From assembly GCA_024654125.1 (NCBI GenBank), contig JANLIC010000282.1, forward strand, positions 1 through 32,227: 32,227 nt of DNA. Reading direction: 5' to 3'. Made by a program: the position numbers and the translations under genes. Positions 8,804 through 16,656 of this stretch are shown one piece after another (the first letter of the stretch is position 1; the number at the start of each line of letters is the position of its first letter). This DNA is from Sulfuricaulis sp. (GTDB taxonomy: Bacteria; Pseudomonadota; Gammaproteobacteria; Acidiferrobacterales; Sulfurifustaceae). The notes beneath the pieces were generated by a model. It was not told the origin of the DNA, ran no database searches, and saw only the letters and a program-made list of their open reading frames with translations.

Positions 8804-9997
8804 ATGAACTCATCCCCTCACAACGGCCATTCCAAAAAGCCCGTATCGCCCGTATTTCCATTGCCCACGGCCGAAGAACAGGCGCACCAGGACAAAGTCA
8901 CGCACCGCCTGCGAGAGGAGATCACCGCCTCGGGTGAAGCGATTTCTTTCACTCGCTTCATGGAACTGGCGCTCTACGCGCCGGGATTGGGTTACTACGC
9001 CGCGGGGAAACACAAATTTGGCGAAAAAGGAGATTTCATCACCGCGCCGGAACTGGGCCCGGTATTCGCGCGCTGTTTGGCGCGGCCGTGCCACTCTCTG
9101 CTGAATCAGCTTGGCGGTGGCGACATCCTTGAAGTCGGCGCTGGCAGCGGGGCACTGGCCGCGGATCTGCTGCTGGAGCTTCAATCCTTGGGCCGGCTTC
9201 CGGAGCGTTATCTCATTCTCGAACTCAGCGCCGACCTGCGCGCGCGTCAGACCGAAACCATCAGGTTGAAAGCACCGCATCTTTTCGGGCGCGTGCACTG
9301 GCTCGCCGGGCTGCCCGAAAAATTTCGCGGCATGGTGATGGCCAACGAGTTGCTGGATGCCATGCCCGTTACTCGTTTCAAGGTTACGGAAGCCGGCGTT
9401 AACGAATTCTACGTCGGTTGGGAAAACAATCATTTCGTGTGGCGAGAGAAACCGGCCGGCTCTTCTCTGCGTGCCCGCGTTGAGCCACTTGGATTGGCGG
9501 CAGGCTACATCTCGGAAATTAATCTGCGCGCCGAGGCCTGGGTGCGCAGCATCGCCGACATCTTGAAGCAGGGCTCAATGCTGCTCATCGACTACGGATT
9601 CCCTGCCGCGGAGTTCTATCACCCGCAGCGCACGCAGGGCACCCTGATGTGCCACTTCAAACATCATGCGCATGACGAACCGTTACGACTTGTCGGCTTG
9701 CAGGACATCACTACACATGTGGATTTCAGCGCCATCGCTGAGGCTGGAATCGATGCCGGCCTGGACCTTCTGGGCTACGCCTCGCAGGCGGCGTTTCTGC
9801 TTGGTTGCGGGCTTGAGCAGATCATGGCCGCGTCCGACCCCCGCGACGTGCACTCACATATGGCGTTAACTCAACAGATCAAGAAACTCACACTCCCGCA
9901 TGAAATGGGGGAACTCTACAAAGTTATCGCTTTCGGGCGCGGTGTGCAGCAACCGCTACCGGGGTTCACGCTGCAGGACCGGCGCGAGCGGCTTTAA
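8804..9997 (+). CDS. MidA/NDUFAF7-family SAM-dependent methyltransferase
   Basis: 397-aa class I SAM methyltransferase of the MidA/NDUFAF7 (DUF185) family. The mitochondrial homologue methylates an arginine of complex I subunit NDUFS2; the bacterial substrate is not established. Seen: ISFTRFMELALYAPGLGYYA, GDFITAPELGPVF, the SAM-binding ILEVGAGSGALAADLL, ANELLDAMPV, and LLIDYGFPAAEFYHPQR. The ATG at 8804 is plausible but lacks a strong Shine-Dalgarno. The next gene, mtnC, starts 18 bp later and is probably co-transcribed. Confidence 0.9.
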   Translation: MNSSPHNGHSKKPVSPVFPLPTAEEQAHQDKVTHRLREEITASGEAISFTRFMELALYAPGLGYYAAGKHKFGEKGDFITAPELGPVFARCLARPCHSLLNQLGGGDILEVGAGSGALAADLLLELQSLGRLPERYLILELSADLRARQTETIRLKAPHLFGRVHWLAGLPEKFRGMVMANELLDAMPVTRFKVTEAGVNEFYVGWENNHFVWREKPAGSSLRARVEPLGLAAGYISEINLRAEAWVRSIADILKQGSMLLIDYGFPAAEFYHPQRTQGTLMCHFKHHAHDEPLRLVGLQDITTHVDFSAIAEAGIDAGLDLLGYASQAAFLLGCGLEQIMAASDPRDVHSHMALTQQIKKLTLPHEMGELYKVIAFGRGVQQPLPGFTLQDRRERL

Positions 9998-10015
9998 CCA
10001 ATCAGGAAATCATCA

Positions 10016-10693
10016 ATGACAAAGGTCATACTGACCGACATTGAGGGAACTACCTCCTCGCTGTCTTTTGTGAAGGACGTGCTATTTCCGTATGCACGCG
10101 AACGCATCGTGGAGTTCGTGCGCCAACATGTAGAGGAGCCCTCCGTAAAGAAGGAACTGGAGGAAGTACGCCGGCTCAGCGGAAAAAACTTGAACGATTC
10201 CGAAATCATCGAGCAGCTCATTCGCTGGATTGACGAAGACAAGAAAATCACACCGTTAAAATCGTTGCAAGGAATGATCTGGGAGGACGGATATAAAAAA
10301 GGCGACTTCAAGGGCCATGTATATGAAGACGCCGTGCAACATTTGAAAAAATGGAAGCAGGCCGGCCTGAAACTATACATATTTTCCTCCGGCTCGGTGC
10401 AGGCCCAGAAACTGCTGTTCGCGCACACGGAATACGGCGATTTGACTCCGCTATTTTCGGGTTATTTCGACACCACCATCGGCAGCAAGCGCGAAGCGGA
10501 ATCCTACCGCAAGATCGCTGATTCCATCGGCATGCCACCCGGAGAGATACTTTTTCTTTCCGACATCCGGGAGGAACTCGACGCCGCGCGCGCGGCCGGG
10601 ATGCCGGTGAAATGGCTCATACGGGATGGCGCGCTCGATACAAAAGCGGCACATCGGCAAATCCGGAACTTCGACGCGATTTCTTTATCGTAG
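10016..10693 (+). CDS. mtnC: Enolase-phosphatase E1 (acireductone synthase) MtnC
   Basis: HAD-family enzyme of methionine salvage that converts 2,3-diketo-5-methylthiopentyl-1-phosphate to acireductone. It is 225 aa. The N-terminal LTDIEGTTSSLSFVKDVLFPYAR has the family's D8-x-E10 form of the HAD motif. IFSSGSVQAQKLLF carries the Ser motif, and ILFLSDIREELDAARAAGM carries the C-terminal acidic motif. The ribosome-binding site AGGAAA lies 8 nt before the ATG. No other mtn gene is in the window. The stop codon TAG lies inside the first palindrome of the REPIN-like pair that follows. Confidence 0.95.
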   Translation: MTKVILTDIEGTTSSLSFVKDVLFPYARERIVEFVRQHVEEPSVKKELEEVRRLSGKNLNDSEIIEQLIRWIDEDKKITPLKSLQGMIWEDGYKKGDFKGHVYEDAVQHLKKWKQAGLKLYIFSSGSVQAQKLLFAHTEYGDLTPLFSGYFDTTIGSKREAESYRKIADSIGMPPGEILFLSDIREELDAARAAGMPVKWLIRDGALDTKAAHRQIRNFDAISLS

Positions 10694-10757
10694 GGGCGCA
10701 ATTCATTGCGCTCTTGGTGTATCGCCGATCAAAGGGCGCGATAAATCACGCCCCTAC
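10690..10757. repeat. REPIN-like inverted pair of 24-bp palindromes (copy 1)
   Basis: Two 24-bp palindromic units in inverted orientation. The unit at 10690-10713 begins GTAGGGGCG and folds as GCGCAAT-TC-ATTGCGC. The unit at 10734-10757 ends CGCCCCTAC and folds as GGGCGCGAT-AA-ATCACGCCC. The spacer is 20 bp. The left unit contains the mtnC stop; the right unit contains the C-terminal codons and stop of the transposase. This is the head-to-head arrangement described for REPINs mobilised by RAYT transposases. Confidence 0.7.
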
Positions 10758-11278
10758 ATAATCCGGATTCTCGCGATCCAGCGCCCATTGCGCGGGGTTG
10801 TTCACAATGTATCCCCGGACGCGGGACAATTCATTTTCGTTGCGGACGATGTGCTCGTAGTAATTACGTTGCCACTGAAAATCCGCGCCGTTCCGGCAGA
10901 TCGCACGTGAAGCGACCGCCTTGAACGTCCGCACCATTTCCCCCAACGTAGGGGCGCGATTTATCGCGCCCTGATTTACCACGTCCGGGACACTGGGCAC
11001 CATGAATGGCGCCCCTACATGAATAATGCCATGGACATGATTGGGCATGATCACGAATTCGTCGAGTTCAATGTGCTTAAAACGCCGCCCCAAATCACGC
11101 CATGCCTCAGCGACAATGCGTCCGTAGTCGTTCATCCGCATTGTCCCATCCACGATTTCACCGAACAGGCACACACCATTCCGCACACAGATGGTTGAAA
11201 ATACGCGCTGGCCCGGGAATAATCGTAGCCCTTGAGCCGAATGGAATGTCGGTGATGTTTATCGGGATCAAACTCCAC
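10746..11278 (-). pseudogene. REP-associated tyrosine transposase (IS200-like, RAYT), frameshifted
   Basis: The N-terminal part starts at a GTG at 11278: VEFDPDKHHRHSIRLKGYD, then YSRASAYF. The reading frame then shifts by -1 at a TTTT run (11198-11201 complement). The rest continues STICVRNGVCLFGEIVDG to the stop at 10746. The joined product would be about 177 aa with the HUH motif in MPNHVHGIIHV and the candidate catalytic Tyr in WQRNYYEHI. Joining by -1 restores the length expected from relatives I recall (AYFVTIC). It probably decayed through a 1-nt deletion; an ORF restarting at GTG 11186 would lack the N-terminal strand. It carries two palindromes inside its coding sequence and lies 4 bp from the rimO stop. 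Confidence 0.8.
10948..11018. repeat. REPIN-like inverted pair of 24-bp palindromes (copy 2, inside the transposase)
   Basis: The unit at 10948-10971 begins GTAGGGGCG and folds with a perfect 9-bp stem (GGGCGCGAT-TT-ATCGCGCCC). The unit at 10995-11018 ends CGCCCCTAC and folds GGGCACCAT-GA-ATGGCGCCC. The spacer is 23 bp. The pair has the same architecture as copy 1 and is translated within the transposase as the stretch from GAP to NRAPTLG. Confidence 0.7.
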
Positions 11279-11282
11279 TTCA

Positions 11283-12638
11283 CTAACGGGACAGTATCTT
11301 CGCCCAGAGATCATGCTCACTGACACGGGTAACGCGGACCTGGCAGAAATCACCGGGTTTCAGATTCTCAGCGCCATCTATATGAACCACGCCGTCGATC
11401 TCGGGCGCGTCAGCGCTGGAGCGGGCGACCACCGTATCGCCTTCAATGCTGTCCACCAGCACTGACAGGGTCTTGCCAACCTTGCCTTGCAGTTTGTCAG
11501 CAGAAATCTTTGCCTGCACTTCCATGAAGCGCGCCAGGCGTTCCTGTCTGATTTCCCCGGGCACGGCATTAGGCAGCGCGTTGGCGCTGGCGCCATCCAC
11601 CGGTGAATAGGCGAAGCAGCCCACGCGGTCGAGCTGCGCCGCGCGCAGGAAATCCAGCAGTTCGTTGAATTCCGGTTCGGTCTCGCCGGGAAAGCCGACG
11701 ATGAAGGTCGAGCGCAGCGTGATATCCGGACAGGCCTCGCGCCAACCCTGGATGCGCGCAAGATTGTTCTCGGCATTCGCGGGGCGCTTCATGAGTTTCA
11801 GGATACGCGGGCTGGCGTGCTGAAACGGCACGTCGAGGTACGGCAGGATTTTTCCCTGCGCCATGAGCGGGATGATCTCGTCCACGTGCGGATAGGGGTA
11901 GACGTAATGCAGCCGCACCCACACGCCGAGACCGCCCAGGGCCTGCGCCAGTTCCACCATGCGCGTTTTCACCGGCCGCCCTTGCCAGAAACCGGGGCGG
12001 TATTTCACGTCCACGCCGTAAGCGCTGGTGTCCTGTGAAATGACCAGCAGTTCCTTCACGCCGCTCTTCACCAGATTCTCCGCTTCCTGCAACACCTCGC
12101 CGACATCGCGACTCACGAGATCGCCGCGCATTGAGGGAATGATGCAGAACGTACAGCGGTGATTGCAGCCCTCGGCGATTTTCAGATACGCATAGTGGCG
12201 CGGTGTGAGCTTGATACCGGCCGGCGGTACGAGATCGGTGTAGGGGTCATGCGGTTTCGGCAGGTGCGCGTGCACCGATTGCATGACCTCTTCGAGCGCG
12301 TGCGGACCGGTGACCGCCAACACCTGCGGATGCGTCTGTTTTACGATATCGCCCTTGGCGCCGAGACAACCGGTGACGATCACGCGCCCGTTTTCCGCCA
12401 GCGCTTCGCCGATGGCATCGAGCGACTCTTCGATAGCGTCATCGATAAATCCGCAGGTGTTGACCACGATGAGGTCGGCCCCGGCGTAATCGGGCGAAAT
12501 GGCATAACCCTCGGCGCGCAGTTGCGTCAGGATGCGCTCGGAATCGACCAGCGCCTTGGGACAGCCCAGGCTGACAAACCCGACTTTCGGCATTGGTTGT
12601 GCTTTCGTCCTGGTCGCGCGTGACTTAACGGGTTTCAT
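11283..12638 (-). CDS. rimO: Ribosomal protein uS12 methylthiotransferase RimO
   Basis: Radical-SAM enzyme that methylthiolates the conserved Asp of ribosomal protein S12. It is 451 aa from the ATG at 12638 (E. coli 441). The N-terminal MTTase domain has C26, C62 and C91 for one [4Fe-4S] cluster ([35 protein letters not shown]). The radical-SAM motif CNHRCTFC gives C158, C162 and C165. [18 protein letters not shown] and [15 protein letters not shown] follow, and the C-terminal TRAM domain ends in [16 protein letters not shown] box at 12645-12650 would place the transcript start on this ATG. No Shine-Dalgarno is seen. Confidence 0.97.
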   Translation of the reverse strand: MKPVKSRATRTKAQPMPKVGFVSLGCPKALVDSERILTQLRAEGYAISPDYAGADLIVVNTCGFIDDAIEESLDAIGEALAENGRVIVTGCLGAKGDIVKQTHPQVLAVTGPHALEEVMQSVHAHLPKPHDPYTDLVPPAGIKLTPRHYAYLKIAEGCNHRCTFCIIPSMRGDLVSRDVGEVLQEAENLVKSGVKELLVISQDTSAYGVDVKYRPGFWQGRPVKTRMVELAQALGGLGVWVRLHYVYPYPHVDEIIPLMAQGKILPYLDVPFQHASPRILKLMKRPANAENNLARIQGWREACPDITLRSTFIVGFPGETEPEFNELLDFLRAAQLDRVGCFAYSPVDGASANALPNAVPGEIRQERLARFMEVQAKISADKLQGKVGKTLSVLVDSIEGDTVVARSSADAPEIDGVVHIDGAENLKPGDFCQVRVTRVSEHDLWAKILSR

Positions 12639-12644
12639 CGGTGA

Positions 12645-12650
12645 TTTATA
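12645..12650 (-). promoter_or_regulatory. Possible -10 box for leaderless rimO mRNA
   Basis: Minus-strand TATAAA ends 7 nt before the A of the rimO ATG at 12638. It abuts the inverted repeat that fills the rest of the intergenic gap. The -35 is not convincing. Confidence 0.3.
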
Positions 12651-12657
12651 AAATAGC

Positions 12658-12768
12658 AACCGCAGATAAACACAGATGAACGCCGATTAATAAAATCCAA
12701 GAATACGACATGTTAAAAATCTCTTAATCTATCTGCGTTTATCCGCGTCCATCTGCGGTTTCAAGATT
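12658..12768. repeat. Intergenic inverted repeat built of 10-bp units
   Basis: The left arm (about 12658-12690) reads AACCGCAGATAAACACAGAT then GAACGCCGATTAA. The right arm (about 12736-12768) is its imperfect inverse, ending CATCTGCGGTTT. Within each arm a (A/C)GAT core recurs every 10 bp (AGATAAACAC, AGATGAACGC, CGATTAATAA). The spacer is about 45 bp and AT-rich. There is no coding potential. It could form a long hairpin between the DsrE-like gene and rimO. I recall similar CAGATAAACACAGATGAA-type repeats in unrelated bacterial genomes. Confidence 0.65.
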
Positions 12769-12769
12769 A

Positions 12770-13276
12770 TTATTCAATCTTGAGGTAAGCGTAGCCCTGA
12801 TGCTGCAGCTCGGCGATGCGCACCACGCCCGAACGCACCGAGGCCACCCCGGGGATGATCTTTTCCCGCGCCAAATTCACTGCCTCGCGGGTGATTTCAC
12901 ACAGTTCCAGCTTGACGCTGTGCAACTCGCGCAATTGCTGCAGGCGCAGAATCAGGTCCGCCCGGCGTTGCTTGAAGTCCGGGTCTTCCGCAAAAGGCGT
13001 GCCCTTGAGCGGGTCCTGAGTGACGAAGCGGATACTCCCGGCGAGAAACACGAGGCGTATGTCGTAATCTTCCAACTTGTTCTGGTAGGTCGTCACCATG
13101 TTGTTGACGTTTTGAATCATGGCGCTCAAGCGGCGCGGATCGCTAAAGTCCACGTGCCACACGACCTTGGCCACCGGCTCTACCTCGGCGGCAACGGCTA
13201 TCTTTCCGATGACCGGCCAGGCACCCGCCAGCAGCATGGCCACCGGCAATATCGTCAATCGAAGAAACGTCTTCAT
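12770..13276 (-). CDS. Exported DsrE/DsrF-like family protein
   Basis: 168 aa from the ATG at 13276, which follows a strong AAGGAGG ribosome-binding site; an upstream TTG would overlap that site. The signal peptide is MKTFLRLTILPVAMLLAGA with cleavage likely near VAA-EV. The mature part has a DsrE-type fold pattern: KVVWHVDFSDPRRLSAMIQNVNNM, LVFLAGSIRFV, a single Cys in VKLELCEITREAVN, and the family-typical SGVVRIAELQHQGYAYLKI ending. Relatives act in sulfur-related contexts, but the exact role of this secreted branch is unknown. It lies 43 bp downstream of cca and is probably co-transcribed. Confidence 0.85.
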   Translation of the reverse strand: MKTFLRLTILPVAMLLAGAWPVIGKIAVAAEVEPVAKVVWHVDFSDPRRLSAMIQNVNNMVTTYQNKLEDYDIRLVFLAGSIRFVTQDPLKGTPFAEDPDFKQRRADLILRLQQLRELHSVKLELCEITREAVNLAREKIIPGVASVRSGVVRIAELQHQGYAYLKIE

Positions 13277-13319
13277 CACACCCTCCTTCAAACTTTAACT
13301 GCGTTCGAAATTTCAATAA

Positions 13320-14534
13320 TCATAATACCGATTTGACCGCGGCGATTCGCGCTTCGCGCACGCGTGCGCCGATGTCGGGACCTTTACCGCCCTGCGCGGC
13401 CAGGGCGGCGGTATCGACGGCGCGGGCAGCCTCGAATACGCGGCGAAACCGTTGCGCCTGCGGATAGGGCTTGTCCTCGCTGCCGCTGCGGCCGCGGAAG
13501 TCCGCCTCGCAGGCCACGATAAACTGCTCCACCCGCTCCGGACGACGGAAGCCATCCAAACCCTCCAGGGTGTCGACTGCCGTGGCCGGGCGAAGTTCGG
13601 CGATCCGGTGGCAATGCGCGTGGTAGCGCGCCGTGAGCACGGCCAGATCCCGGTGCTCGTTCGGCACTCGAAAACGCTGGCAGAAATTCTTCACCAGTTC
13701 TACGCCGCGCTCCTCGTGCCCGATATGTTTAGGCCACTCGTCCTGCGGTGTCGTGCCCTTGCCCAGGTCGTGCATGAGCGCGGCGAAGCGCACACGCGTG
13801 TCGGGCGAGAGTTTCGCCGCCGCATCGAGCACCAGCATCGCATGCACCCCCGTATCGACTTCCGGATGATGTTTCTCCGGTTGTGGCACGCCAAACAGCG
13901 CGTCGATTTCCGGGAACAGCCGCGCCAGCGCTCCGCAGCCACGCAGGGTTACGAAGAAGCGTGAGGGCCTGTCAGCGGCGAGCGCCCGTTCCAGCTCCTG
14001 CCACACGCGCTCGGGTACGAGGTGATCGACTTCACCCGAATCGACCATCTCGCGCATGAGCTTGTTGGTGCCGTGTGCCACATGGAATCCCCACCTGGCG
14101 TAACGTGCGGTGAAGCGCGCCACCCGCAGGATGCGCACCGGGTCCTCGGCGAAGGCGGGTGAGACATGGCGCAGCACACCGTTGCGCAAATCCTCCGCGC
14201 CCTGGAAAGGATCGATCAGATTTCCCGACTCATCTTCGGCCATGGCGTTGATCGTGAGGTCGCGGCGGCGCAGGTCGTCTTCCAGCGTCACGTCCGGGGC
14301 GGCGTACACCTTGAAACCCTTGTAGCCGTGTCCCGATTTGCGCTCGGTACGCGCGAGCGCGTATTCCTCCTTGGTTTCCGGATGCAGGAACACGGGGAAA
14401 TCGGCGCCCACGGGCTTGTAGCCATTGGCTATCATTTCATCCGGGGTGGCACCGACGACGACATAGTCCCGGTCCTGCACCGGCAGGCCCAGGAGCTTGT
14501 CGCGCACCGCTCCGCCGACGAGATAAGTTTTCAT
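13320..14534 (-). CDS. cca: Multifunctional CCA tRNA nucleotidyltransferase
   Basis: Adds or repairs the 3' CCA end of tRNAs. It is 404 aa (E. coli 412). The N-terminal class II nucleotidyltransferase motif is YLVGGAVRDKLLGLPVQDRD with catalytic D21 and D23; LEDDLRRRDLTINAMA and EDPVRILRVARFTARYA follow. The C-terminal HD domain (MHDLGKGTTP) is the one giving phosphodiesterase/phosphatase activities in the E. coli enzyme. It is divergent from the lipoprotein aminopeptidase gene (46 bp). Confidence 0.97.
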   Translation of the reverse strand: MKTYLVGGAVRDKLLGLPVQDRDYVVVGATPDEMIANGYKPVGADFPVFLHPETKEEYALARTERKSGHGYKGFKVYAAPDVTLEDDLRRRDLTINAMAEDESGNLIDPFQGAEDLRNGVLRHVSPAFAEDPVRILRVARFTARYARWGFHVAHGTNKLMREMVDSGEVDHLVPERVWQELERALAADRPSRFFVTLRGCGALARLFPEIDALFGVPQPEKHHPEVDTGVHAMLVLDAAAKLSPDTRVRFAALMHDLGKGTTPQDEWPKHIGHEERGVELVKNFCQRFRVPNEHRDLAVLTARYHAHCHRIAELRPATAVDTLEGLDGFRRPERVEQFIVACEADFRGRSGSEDKPYPQAQRFRRVFEAARAVDTAALAAQGGKGPDIGARVREARIAAVKSVL

Positions 14535-14580
14535 GGCACCATGCTAATGTGTGGATGCCACCGACGCAAAGCTGGGATTT

Positions 14581-15672
14581 ATGAAATACTACCTGCGGCC
14601 TCTCGCCCTGTTACTGCTGCTCGCCGTTGTCACCGGCTGCGCCAATCCGGGCTATTACTTTCATGCGGTTTCGGGGCAAATCGAAATCCTCAACAAGCGC
14701 CGGCCGGTGGAGGAGGTGCTGAACGATCCGGCCACGACTCCGAAGACCCGACAGCAGCTAAAGCTGGTCCAGCGCCTGCGCGACTTTGCCAGTCAGGAGT
14801 TGGGGCTGCCGGATAATCGCAGCTACCGCAGCTATGCCGACCTGGAGCGGCCCTTTGTCATCTGGAACGTGTTTGCCACACCGGAATTGTCGCTTGAATC
14901 GAAACAATGGTGTTTCATGTTCGCCGGCTGCGTGTCCTACCGCGGCTACTTCACGCGCGACAAAGCAGAGGGATTTGCGGCCGAGCTGAAACAGGAAGGT
15001 CATGACGTCTACGTTGGGGGCGTGCCGGCCTATTCCACGCTCGGGTGGTTCAACGACCCGGTACTCAACACCTTCCTCCATCGCTCCGAGGCCGATCTTG
15101 CCGGACTGCTCTTCCACGAGTTGGCGCACCAAGTACTGTACGTCAGCGGCGATACCGCCTTCAACGAATCCTTCGCCACCGTGGTGGAACTCGAAGGTGT
15201 CCGGCGCTGGTTCGAACACCATGGCGCACCGCACCAGGCGGAGGCCTATCAGAAGAAAATCCAGCGACGCGAGGAATTCACCACGCTGGTACTAAAGCAC
15301 AAGGCGCGGCTCGCGGCGTTCTACGCTTCAAACGCCAGCGAAACGGAAAAACGCTCCGCCAAAGCGCTGGAGCTCGAGGAATTGCGCAGCGAATATGCGA
15401 CGGTAAAGGCGGGCTGGGGCGGTCAAGGCGATTACGACAAGTGGTTTGAGCGGGACCTGAACAACGCCCATCTGGCGGCGATTGGTTTGTATCACGTGCA
15501 CGTAGCGGCATTTCAGAAACTGTTGGAGCAACACCAGGGCGATCTCACGGCTTTCTATCGCTCCGTAAAGGAATTGGCGAACCTGTCGAAAACCGAGCGT
15601 GAGGCTACACTCGGGAGAAATCTTAACGGCGCAAATAACCGGGCGCGATTTCTTCCAGACTTTTCGGCGTGA
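14581..15672 (+). CDS. Predicted lipoprotein zinc aminopeptidase (COG4324-like)
   Basis: 363 aa from the ATG at 14581, chosen because it gives an immediate lipoprotein signal (MKYYLRPLALLLLLAVVTGC, lipobox VTGC, Cys20). The zinc-metallopeptidase motif HELAH is at 179-183, with E196 in FNESFA as the probable third ligand. YYFHAVSGQIEIL and WCFMFAGCVSYRGYF are family hallmarks as I recall them. The C-terminal half is helical. It is probably a membrane-anchored peptidase; the substrate is unknown. Its last 50 bp overlap the 3' end of the convergent epimerase gene. Confidence 0.85.
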   Translation: MKYYLRPLALLLLLAVVTGCANPGYYFHAVSGQIEILNKRRPVEEVLNDPATTPKTRQQLKLVQRLRDFASQELGLPDNRSYRSYADLERPFVIWNVFATPELSLESKQWCFMFAGCVSYRGYFTRDKAEGFAAELKQEGHDVYVGGVPAYSTLGWFNDPVLNTFLHRSEADLAGLLFHELAHQVLYVSGDTAFNESFATVVELEGVRRWFEHHGAPHQAEAYQKKIQRREEFTTLVLKHKARLAAFYASNASETEKRSAKALELEELRSEYATVKAGWGGQGDYDKWFERDLNNAHLAAIGLYHVHVAAFQKLLEQHQGDLTAFYRSVKELANLSKTEREATLGRNLNGANNRARFLPDFSA

Positions 15673-16534
15673 TACCGAACAGCTCCGGGAAGCCCTTCTC
15701 GCACATGCTGTCAATTTGTAGCGAACGGTAATTGTCGAGCGAGAACGGCTTCCCGGGAGCGAACTCCAGCATCGCGGCCTGCAGATACGACAGACTATCG
15801 GGCAGGCCGATAACACACACGCGCTTGCCGAGCAGTTTCGCCACGTATTTCACGATCTCACGCAGGGTATAAACTTTCGGACCGCAGAGATCGTAACGGT
15901 TGCCAAAGGTCTTGTGGTTGTCGAGCGACTTCAAAAATGCCTGCACCACGTCATCAACATACACCGGCTGGAAGCGCGCCCCGGGGCAGGCGAGCGGGAA
16001 CACGCCGGGCGCCAGACGCAGCAGGGAGGCAAAACGGTTCAGAAAGCCGTCGCCGGGGCCGAAAATGACCGAGGGGCGGAAACTGGTGACATGAAAATCC
16101 GGGTTTTCGGCACGCTGCGTTGCCTCCTCGCCCAGCGCCTTGGTGCGCAGGTAATGGCTCGGGGCCAGGCGCGCGGCGTGCAGCGCGCTCATGTGCAGCA
16201 GACGTAACACGCCAGTTTCGCGGCAGGCCTGAACTATTTTTTCAGGCAGTTCGGCATGCGCCTGCGTAAATCCTTTCCCCGAGCGGCCCTTCTCGTTCAG
16301 GATGCCGACCAGATTGATGACGGTGTCTCGGCCTTCAAATTGTTGGCGTAGTAAACCGGTGTCATGGACGTCGCCCTCTGCCAGCCGCACGGTCGGCAAC
16401 ACCAGCAGGTCGCGATGACGTTCGCGCCGGCGCGTCAGGATGACGACGTCATGTCCGGCTTCAGACAAACGCCTGACGAGGTGCTTCCCGATAAACCCGG
16501 TGCCGCCGAGTAGACAAATTCTGTGTCGCGCCAT
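15623..16534 (-). CDS. NDUFA9-like NAD(P)-binding epimerase family protein
   Basis: 303-aa atypical/extended SDR. The N-terminal Rossmann motif is LLGGTGFIGKHLVRRL, followed by INLVGILNE, HMSALHA, SHYLRTKALGEEAT with the Tyr-x-x-x-Lys pair, SFRPSVIFGPGDGFLNRFA and FQPVYVDDVVQAF. This pattern is that of the complex I NDUFA9 subunit / nucleoside-sugar-epimerase-like group. The bacterial function is not established. It overlaps the convergent aminopeptidase gene by 50 bp at the 3' end. Confidence 0.85.
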   Translation of the reverse strand: MARHRICLLGGTGFIGKHLVRRLSEAGHDVVILTRRRERHRDLLVLPTVRLAEGDVHDTGLLRQQFEGRDTVINLVGILNEKGRSGKGFTQAHAELPEKIVQACRETGVLRLLHMSALHAARLAPSHYLRTKALGEEATQRAENPDFHVTSFRPSVIFGPGDGFLNRFASLLRLAPGVFPLACPGARFQPVYVDDVVQAFLKSLDNHKTFGNRYDLCGPKVYTLREIVKYVAKLLGKRVCVIGLPDSLSYLQAAMLEFAPGKPFSLDNYRSLQIDSMCEKGFPELFGITPKSLEEIAPGYLRR

Positions 16535-16656
16535 GCGCTAATTCTGCGCCGGCACGTCAATCAAGACCAGAGATTCGCGTATCCGCGAAACGGGGATGTC
16601 AGGAATGCACGGCACGTCTGATCCGCCCCGGGCGATCCATCCGGGGCGATGACAAG

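Noticed and set aside
11192-11201. Programmed -1 frameshift as in IS1/IS3 elements
   Set aside because: No canonical slippery heptamer or downstream structure is evident, and IS200/RAYT transposases do not use recoding as far as I know; decay is simpler.
14535-14580. -10 boxes for leaderless cca and aminopeptidase mRNAs
   Set aside because: TAGCAT upstream of cca is only a 4/6 match and nothing convincing precedes the aminopeptidase gene.
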